This document shows, in pieces, positions 57,730 to 64,000 of a DNA stretch of 64,000 nucleotides (position 1 is the first letter of the stretch; the number at the start of each line of letters is the position of its first letter). The notes beneath the pieces are model-generated. The model was given only the letters and a program-made list of their open reading frames with translations. It was not told the origin of the DNA and did not search any database. Origin of the DNA: Chloroflexota bacterium (GTDB taxonomy: Bacteria; Chloroflexota; Dehalococcoidia; Bin125); contig JAPPFB010000028.1 of assembly GCA_028875225.1 (NCBI GenBank), positions 1 through 64,000 of the forward strand, in the 5' to 3' direction. Position numbers and translations under genes: made by a program.

Positions 57730-57807
57730 GGTGGGCGTCGCCTAGAGGCCTAAGGCGCCAGGTTGTGGCCCTGGTATTCGTGGGTTCGAATCCCACCGTC
57801 CACCCCA
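57730..57807 (+). tRNA. tRNA-His(GTG), CCA encoded
   Basis: GTGGGCGTCGCCTAGAGGCCTAAGGCGCCAGGTTGTGGCCCTGGTATTCGTGGGTTCGAATCCCACCGTCCACCCCA. Confidence 0.93.
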
Positions 57808-57830
57808 CACGCCACAGAGTCTGACCATCA

Positions 57831-58355
57831 ATGTACTCTCGCTGTCCAACCCGACCACTGCTGGCCCTCCTCATCTTGCTCTCGACGCTAGGCCTCATGC
57901 TGACCACCGTGGCTTGCGACAACAGCGACGACGAGGAGCGCCTGGCCGCCCAACGCCTGTTTCGCACCTATCTGCTGATCTCGGACCGCACGGCGATCGC
58001 CGACGTCCGCGTGCAGGGCCTGGTCGACGAGCTTCCGCCGAGTTTCCCAGAGCACGAAGAACTCGACCTGCTGGGCTCGGCCTTCACCGACACCCAGACT
58101 CGACGTGAGCTGATCGTTGGCTGGCAGTCCAACGATGAGGAAGCTGACGATCTGTTCAACTGGTACCGCTCCAGGCTCGATACCGATCCCTGGCGCGTGA
58201 CGGCCGATCCTCAGCGAGCCGGCGTCGATTTCATCACCTTCCGCGACGCCGACAATCCGGCCTTCCGAGGCGAACTGAGAATCGCCCAGGAGGGCGAACG
58301 AGCGATCGTAGTCCTGATCGCCGTTGAGACCCTGACATCGGATGACGGCGCGTAG
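57831..58355 (+). CDS. Putative lipoprotein
   Basis: Signal LLALLILLSTLGLMLTTVACDNSDDEER with lipobox. Confidence 0.7.
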   Translation: MYSRCPTRPLLALLILLSTLGLMLTTVACDNSDDEERLAAQRLFRTYLLISDRTAIADVRVQGLVDELPPSFPEHEELDLLGSAFTDTQTRRELIVGWQSNDEEADDLFNWYRSRLDTDPWRVTADPQRAGVDFITFRDADNPAFRGELRIAQEGERAIVVLIAVETLTSDDGA

Positions 58356-58385
58356 AGAAGCGCGGCGTCCATCTCGGATGGACCC

Positions 58386-60836
58386 CTAGGGAAGCGATAG
58401 CTCTCCGTCCCGTATTGCTCTAATCCAGAGGGCTGGGAACACCCACAGACCGGGGTCCAAGGCAGTGGCCACTCGCGGCCAGATCAACTCCCACCGGTCG
58501 CTATTCCATTGCCAGACGTTGCCGATTAGTCCAGATCGCTCATCGTCGAACTCCGCGAGCGCTTCAAGCGAGTTGTGCCCTCGGCCTAACCAGGTCACGC
58601 TGTTGAACCCCTGGTTCAGCACGACGGTGACGGGTTGTTCAAGCACGCCCCCGAACGGCACGAAGAAGTCGCCCGACGCCCGAGCCGCTAGCTGCAACCT
58701 GACGACGTCGCCGGTCTCCAGCCGTTGCAGAGTGTCATGACCGCCGCCTGCAATGGGCGGCGCCAGGGGGGACCATCCTCGCCATTGACCATCGCTTGCA
58801 TTCCAGACCCAGACCGTTTCCATCCTGCGCAACACCTGCGACATCGCCTCTTCGATGATCATCGACGGACCCGTCCAGGCAAACCAGTTCACGCCACCCT
58901 TGAGTTTCACCCGTTGTGCGGGCAGGAACACCGGCGAGAACTCAGACGTGGCGCCGCCCACCGTTGCCGCGAGGGCCCTGACCGTACTGGTCGGAATCAC
59001 CGCCGTGCTGACTTCCCACGTGCCGTTGCTCCTGGTCGGCTGGCTCGTCGTCAAGCGACGCTCTCCTGACGCGTCGTGCACAAAGATGTGCACTCGGCTG
59101 CCGGGAGTGGCCGTTCCGCTGAACGTCGAGCGATAGTTGCTGCCGGAAATCCGTCTGAGCGTATGACTGACCACGACAGGATGGTTGAGCAAACCGTTCG
59201 GTCCACGATCACGATCGCGCGGATCGTTCGCCGTCGGGCCGTCGCCGCCCAGATCAATGTCCAGCACGTTGTTGGAGAACTGGTTCTGCCCCAGGGACGT
59301 CTGGGATGACACCCCGCCAATCATCGAGTTGTCCTGCGATGAGGATCCCACCACGGAGATCCCGGCTCGCGCCGCGTCGCTGATCAGATTGCCGCGCACG
59401 AGCGCTCGCACGACGCCGTCGTCGAGCCGGATCGCCCAGGTCAATCGATCTTCGCTGTCGAACGTCACCCTGGTTGCGACGCTGGGACCGACCGCGTTCG
59501 AGTCAATCCTGGGCTCCTCGGTGTTCGCCAGACGAATGCCATACTCCGCGCCGCAGACGTGGTTGCCGAATCCGAAATCGCCGCCAATCGTGATTTCGGT
59601 TCCTGCGCGAACATCGATCGCTGCCTCCGTCGGTCCCTGGCGAGACCCGGCAACAACATTGCGAGTCAGGCTGACACGTGTGGTATTCACGTCGTCAACA
59701 ACGACGCCATAATCGCCTGCCGCCACAACGTTGTTTCGCAGCACAATCTCGGCCGCTCCGGCAATGACTGAAATGCCCCGCTCGCGATTCGGCCTGATCA
59801 CTGCGTGGGGCAAAGCCAACGGAGTGACCGGTTCCAGTGGATTGCGCGGATACAGGCCGACCCAGTTGTCCTCGATCAGCGCCTCGCGAGCGCCCTGTTC
59901 GACAGCGATTCCCACTCGATTGCCGGCCACAAGATTGGCCTCGCGAGCGCCGACACGCGCCAGGGCCGAGCCCGGGCCCAGGAACAGTCCCACATCGTTG
60001 GCGGCCACCGCCCCGTCGCGTCTGATTCCGATCAGGTTCCCGTCGACTTCGATCACCTCGCGCGTGTCGCGCAACTCGATCCCCGCCACCCTGCTGTTGC
60101 CAATCGTGTTGTCACGGATCGTCGCCTGGGCGGAATCGACGACCAAGATTCCATCATCGTTGGGCAGCGCCGATCCGTCAGCGCCGATCCCGATCACATT
60201 GCCGGACAGGACCGCGTCCACGCTGCCGCCGCCGCCGATCACGATGCCGTGACCGGTCCGCCTGGGCACGCTGTTGCCGACGATCCGATTGTTCGACACC
60301 CGCGCGCCGCTGGCGCCGCCAATCACGGCGACACCACTCAGACGATTGGCCGACGCCGTTCCGTTCGGCCGCATCCCGATCCAGTTGCCCTCGATCCTGG
60401 CAAGGCTGGCGTCGGCGCCGATCACCCCAATCCCGTAGCGCTCGAACCCGAAGATGCCGATGCCCTGCACGCTGCCGCCGGCCGCCGCCAACTCCAGGCC
60501 GGCGGCGTCACCGGCGCGAGCGCCGTCAATCCAGACTCGCGGCATAGCATCCGCGGAGGCTTCTGCGCCCAACCCGATGATCGCGATGTTATCGCCTGTG
60601 AGGGTCGGCAGCGCAGAGCGCGGCTGGATCGTCATCGCATGAGCGAACTGAATCTCGTCGCCACCGGGCGAATCGTTGGCGCCCTCGATCGCCCAGCGGA
60701 GCGTTCCCGGTCCGACGTCGGCGTCCGACGTCACAACCCAGTCCATCGTCGTTTCGGCGGAGACCGACAATGTGAATGGAATCAGCCCAGCGACGAGCAG
60801 CCCGAGCGCGGCAATCGAAACGCGACGAAGCATCAC
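58386..60836 (-). CDS. Secreted right-handed parallel beta-helix protein
   Basis: Repeated NxIGxxxxG units (RIEGNWIGMRPNGTASANRLSGVAVIGGASGARVSNNRIVGNSV); C-terminal GGVNWFAWTGP...GFNSVTWLGRG domain. Confidence 0.8.
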   Translation of the reverse strand: MMLRRVSIAALGLLVAGLIPFTLSVSAETTMDWVVTSDADVGPGTLRWAIEGANDSPGGDEIQFAHAMTIQPRSALPTLTGDNIAIIGLGAEASADAMPRVWIDGARAGDAAGLELAAAGGSVQGIGIFGFERYGIGVIGADASLARIEGNWIGMRPNGTASANRLSGVAVIGGASGARVSNNRIVGNSVPRRTGHGIVIGGGGSVDAVLSGNVIGIGADGSALPNDDGILVVDSAQATIRDNTIGNSRVAGIELRDTREVIEVDGNLIGIRRDGAVAANDVGLFLGPGSALARVGAREANLVAGNRVGIAVEQGAREALIEDNWVGLYPRNPLEPVTPLALPHAVIRPNRERGISVIAGAAEIVLRNNVVAAGDYGVVVDDVNTTRVSLTRNVVAGSRQGPTEAAIDVRAGTEITIGGDFGFGNHVCGAEYGIRLANTEEPRIDSNAVGPSVATRVTFDSEDRLTWAIRLDDGVVRALVRGNLISDAARAGISVVGSSSQDNSMIGGVSSQTSLGQNQFSNNVLDIDLGGDGPTANDPRDRDRGPNGLLNHPVVVSHTLRRISGSNYRSTFSGTATPGSRVHIFVHDASGERRLTTSQPTRSNGTWEVSTAVIPTSTVRALAATVGGATSEFSPVFLPAQRVKLKGGVNWFAWTGPSMIIEEAMSQVLRRMETVWVWNASDGQWRGWSPLAPPIAGGGHDTLQRLETGDVVRLQLAARASGDFFVPFGGVLEQPVTVVLNQGFNSVTWLGRGHNSLEALAEFDDERSGLIGNVWQWNSDRWELIWPRVATALDPGLWVFPALWIRAIRDGELSLP

Positions 60837-60880
60837 AGACTCACTCTATGGCGAGCTGGCATTCCAACCACCTGCGGCGC

Positions 60881-62527
60881 TCAGTTCCGCCGCACGTTCT
60901 CCAGCAATGCCGCCGAGCGAAGCACCAGATAAAACTGGTCGCCCGGCTTCAGGGTGAAGTCGACGGCTCCGGGAACCTCGGCCGTAAACCAGGCCTGCCA
61001 TCCCCCCGCTTCGGTTCGCAACCAGGCTGCCGAGACCACGTTTGCAATGCTGGCGACTGCTTCACTCACCGGAATCTCCGGTCCGAGCCAGGTCAACTCG
61101 TTCCAGCGCGCGCGCAGCGGCTCGCCCGGACCGAGCAGATTACCGATCAGCCCGTTGTTGTTGACCTGCGCCTTGGCGATCAGCCAGGCCTGCACCGAAG
61201 TCGATTCCGGGTGCGGCCTGCCGTCAATGTGCTGCAGATCAAAGATCGCTGTCGCCACGCCGTCAACAGTCTTGCTCACCTGCGGATAGACCTGGGCACC
61301 GGCCCGCGAGACGACCGGCCACCATCGAACCTGGTAGGAGCCGGCGACGCGCTGACCGAGCCGATCGACCACCTCGGCGTACAGGCGATATCGAGTCGAA
61401 GTCGCAAATTCCTCGATCAACACTTCGGCCACTTCGGCTCGCGTCACCTCTGCCCAGAGATAGAGCGTGGTCGGCGAACCGGTCACTCGCACCGACAGCG
61501 TGTCGCTGAGCACAGCCCCACCGCCGAACCAGGTCGCCGTCACCATCGACGGACCCAATCGCGCGCTGCGACTATCCAGGTGCACACGAGCGGTCCCGGA
61601 ATCATCGGTCACCTGCGATTCGCCGTCGCCGTCCCAGCGCACGACCAGACCGCTCTCGGCGCTGAACACAATCCGTTTGTTTGGGACGCCCTGTCCCCGT
61701 TCGTCCTGCAACAGGACCTGGATTGAACCCGGATCCCCGATGCTGCCAAACTCCATCGCCGGCTCGGAGATTGGTACCAATCGCAGTCGATCCGGCTCGC
61801 CGTAGAGCTGGAACTGCATCGTCAGCGACGCCTCACCGCTTGTCGCCCTGATCGTGACGTCGCCCGGGTCGGACGACAGGAACGCGGTCGCTCGGCCGCT
61901 GGCATTCGTCATGATCGGCAGCGTTGTCGTCGACGATGTCGCGACGCTGCGCAACGTCGCTCCCATCGGCGCTTCCACAATCTCCAAAGAAATCTGCGCC
62001 GACGGCGCGCCCAGCCCGGTGCTGTCCGTGGCGGCCAATCGAATCAAGTGCTGCTCAGTCGCGTCCAGTCGCGCCCGGTTGTCAGGCTCGTCGAGACGAA
62101 TCGTTGTGATCGCGCCGACGAATCGAACGGTCACGGTCCCGACGAGCGAGCCGACCTGGGCTCGCACGACGGTTGTGCCCGCCCGTCCGTCTCCTACGAG
62201 AATCACTGATGCCCCAAGCAAGTCGTTGCCGACGTCATCCAGCCGATCATCGATCGCCGGAGGCCCACTGGCAGATCCGAAGGCGCCGAGTTCGGTCGAG
62301 AGTGAAACTCTCGTCTGATCCCCGGCCGCGTCGACAGGGATGCGGACTGTGATGCGAGATTCGCCTCCACGCGCCTCTACGGTTCTCGGCGATGCTGTCA
62401 CAGACAGCACTCGCTGTAAGTTCGCCTCTGCGGCCTCGGGCCAGACTGACGACGCCCAGGCCGTCAATACGACCACGGCGAACAGGGCGACGAACCGCAC
62501 ATGCAAGCGGCTTCGGGGGCCGATCAT
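60881..62527 (-). CDS. Secreted Ig-like (invasin/BIG-type) domain protein
   Basis: Signal peptide; tandem beta domains (VTASPRTVEARGGESRITVRIPVDAAGDQTRVSLSTELGAFGS); C-terminal RWNELTWLGPE motif. Confidence 0.75.
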   Translation of the reverse strand: MIGPRSRLHVRFVALFAVVVLTAWASSVWPEAAEANLQRVLSVTASPRTVEARGGESRITVRIPVDAAGDQTRVSLSTELGAFGSASGPPAIDDRLDDVGNDLLGASVILVGDGRAGTTVVRAQVGSLVGTVTVRFVGAITTIRLDEPDNRARLDATEQHLIRLAATDSTGLGAPSAQISLEIVEAPMGATLRSVATSSTTTLPIMTNASGRATAFLSSDPGDVTIRATSGEASLTMQFQLYGEPDRLRLVPISEPAMEFGSIGDPGSIQVLLQDERGQGVPNKRIVFSAESGLVVRWDGDGESQVTDDSGTARVHLDSRSARLGPSMVTATWFGGGAVLSDTLSVRVTGSPTTLYLWAEVTRAEVAEVLIEEFATSTRYRLYAEVVDRLGQRVAGSYQVRWWPVVSRAGAQVYPQVSKTVDGVATAIFDLQHIDGRPHPESTSVQAWLIAKAQVNNNGLIGNLLGPGEPLRARWNELTWLGPEIPVSEAVASIANVVSAAWLRTEAGGWQAWFTAEVPGAVDFTLKPGDQFYLVLRSAALLENVRRN

Positions 62528-62686
62528 CACAATTTCAGTGTACGCACCGCTCTTCACAGCACCGTCGGCCGATGATCCCGAGACGTGCAAATCCGGGCGG
62601 TTTTACGGTCCATTCACGCGCCGCTCTAGACTTGCCTTCGACCGTCATCACCGGGAAGATCGCGACGCAAGCTGAGAGGCCGACCC

Positions 62687-63514
62687 ATGTCCGACTATGA
62701 ATCATGGCCCGAGGCGCCAACGCCACTCGCCGACGGTGAATGGCAGGTGACGATCTGGGAGATCAGCGACGATGGCGTGCTCTCAATCACCATGAATCGA
62801 CCGGAGAGGCTGAACGCGCTCTCGTTCCGACTGCTGCGAGAGATGCAGGCGCTCGTCGACTTCGCGGCTGCGAGGCCCGACATCCGCGTCGTCACTTTGC
62901 GCGGCGCCGGTCAACAGGCCTTCTGCTCGGGCGACGATCTGTACGGCATGGAGCCAACCCCGGGGATCGATTCGTCAATCACGGTCCACCATCCCTTCCT
63001 CATCTCCCTGCGCGAGCTCAAGAAGCCGGTCGTTGCGCTGATCAACGGCTGGGCTCTGGGTCATGGCTGGGAAATTGCCTGCGCCTGCGACATTCGGCTC
63101 TGCGCCGACAACTTGGAGGTCGGCGACCACCGCGCTCAGCGCGCCATCGGCATGAACGGCGGCACTACCTGGTTCGCCCCACGAATCATGGGCCGCGGCC
63201 GCGCGCTCGAGCTGCTGATGACCGGTCGGCACATGTTTGCCGAGGAAGCCCTGCAGTGCGGCTGGGCCAATCGGGTCTGGCCGCTGGAGCACTTCGATCG
63301 CGAAGCCGCCGAGTACATCGACAACCTGACCAGATTGCCCACACTCAACATCTCCGCCTTCAAGGAGATGATCGACTACTCCTCCGAGCACTCGCTCAAA
63401 GACAGCCTCGCCCACGAGGTCCAGGTCTCCGATCGCTACCGCTACACCGAAGACGCCAACGAGGGCCGTCTCAGCTGGCGAGAAAAGCGCCCTTCGGTCT
63501 TCCGCGGGTACTGA
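62687..63514 (+). CDS. Enoyl-CoA hydratase/isomerase family protein
   Basis: LSITMNRPERLNALSFRLLREM...VVTLRGAGQQAFCSGDDLYGM...KPVVALINGWALGHGWEIACACDIRLCAD. Confidence 0.92.
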   Translation: MSDYESWPEAPTPLADGEWQVTIWEISDDGVLSITMNRPERLNALSFRLLREMQALVDFAAARPDIRVVTLRGAGQQAFCSGDDLYGMEPTPGIDSSITVHHPFLISLRELKKPVVALINGWALGHGWEIACACDIRLCADNLEVGDHRAQRAIGMNGGTTWFAPRIMGRGRALELLMTGRHMFAEEALQCGWANRVWPLEHFDREAAEYIDNLTRLPTLNISAFKEMIDYSSEHSLKDSLAHEVQVSDRYRYTEDANEGRLSWREKRPSVFRGY

Positions 63515-63593
63515 GAACGGCTCCCGGCAACCGACTTCATACCTGCCCGTCATACCCGCGCTTGCCGCGGGAATCTCGCCGCTTCAAGGACTG

Positions 63594-63632
63594 CCCCCTA
63601 TAGGGGCGACCCTTGTGGTCCCCCGCCCCACA
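63594..63632. repeat. GC-palindromic intergenic repeat
   Basis: gccccctataggggcgacccttgtggtcccccgccc. Confidence 0.6.
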
Positions 63633-63679
63633 TCTGGGCCGATTCAGGACTACGCTCGATTTCAGGAGGTTCGAGCCCA

Positions 63680-64000
63680 ATGTTGTCTCCAGGTGCCCGG
63701 GCTGACTGCGACATGCTGCTCGCGCTCGCCGAACACGAACTCGCGTACGGCGACCCGGGCGAAGCTGCGGAGCGCGCGCACTCTGCTGGCATGGCCGCCC
63801 TACGCGCGCACTGCGCCGACCACAACTGGCCAGGTGCCACTCGGCACGATCTGTCCGACGCATTGCGCCTGCTGGATGAAGAGTCCGGCGACGACAAGTT
63901 TCACCTCATGTTCGCCGCTGTTGAACAACTTCAAAACCGCTACTTCGAGTACAACCGCGAAATGCCGCAGGTTCTGTGCGCCATCGATGACGTCCGACGC
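63680..64000 (+). CDS. Partial ORF at window edge, possible HEPN/PaREP1-like protein
   Basis: MLSPGARADCDMLLALAEHELAYGDPGEAAERAHSAGMAALRAHCADHNWPGATRHDLSDALRLL; open to the window end. Confidence 0.45.
   Translation, partial: MLSPGARADCDMLLALAEHELAYGDPGEAAERAHSAGMAALRAHCADHNWPGATRHDLSDALRLLDEESGDDKFHLMFAAVEQLQNRYFEYNREMPQVLCAIDDVRR

Overview
GC-rich bacterial chromosomal window with about 55 recognisable genes and two tRNAs. Gene content suggests a Chloroflexota/SAR202-like genome (CaiB/BaiF CoA-transferase paralogs, MaoC-like dehydratases, a flavin-dependent monooxygenase, PRTG-GG sorting-like tails); this lineage call is inference. The main discovery is a four-gene tandem operon (25369-28632) of DsbA-like thiol-disulfide lipoproteins. 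In every copy an in-frame TGA replaces the first Cys of the CxxC active site (U-x-x-C). In every copy a GGT/GGC-loop hairpin follows, with its loop exactly 29 nt from the TGA, and copy 4 shows a compensatory base-pair change. They are best read as selenoproteins with bacterial SECIS elements; a standard ORF caller splits them into eight fragments, as the supplied track does. Other notable items: phage head/packaging genes scattered over about 22 kb between host genes (TerS, a TerL with an ochre codon before Walker A, scaffold, capsid, amidase, portal); a ferritin-like diiron protein next to a paralog that has lost nearly all metal ligands; a palindromic repeat family inserted in frame into protein-coding genes; a double-domain CaiB fusion; three ~300-bp tandem repeats after the amidase; decamer repeats at two distant intergenic loci; two secreted proteins with PRTG-x-GG C-termini; and a DUF1538-DUF1538-PII-like-CBS operon.
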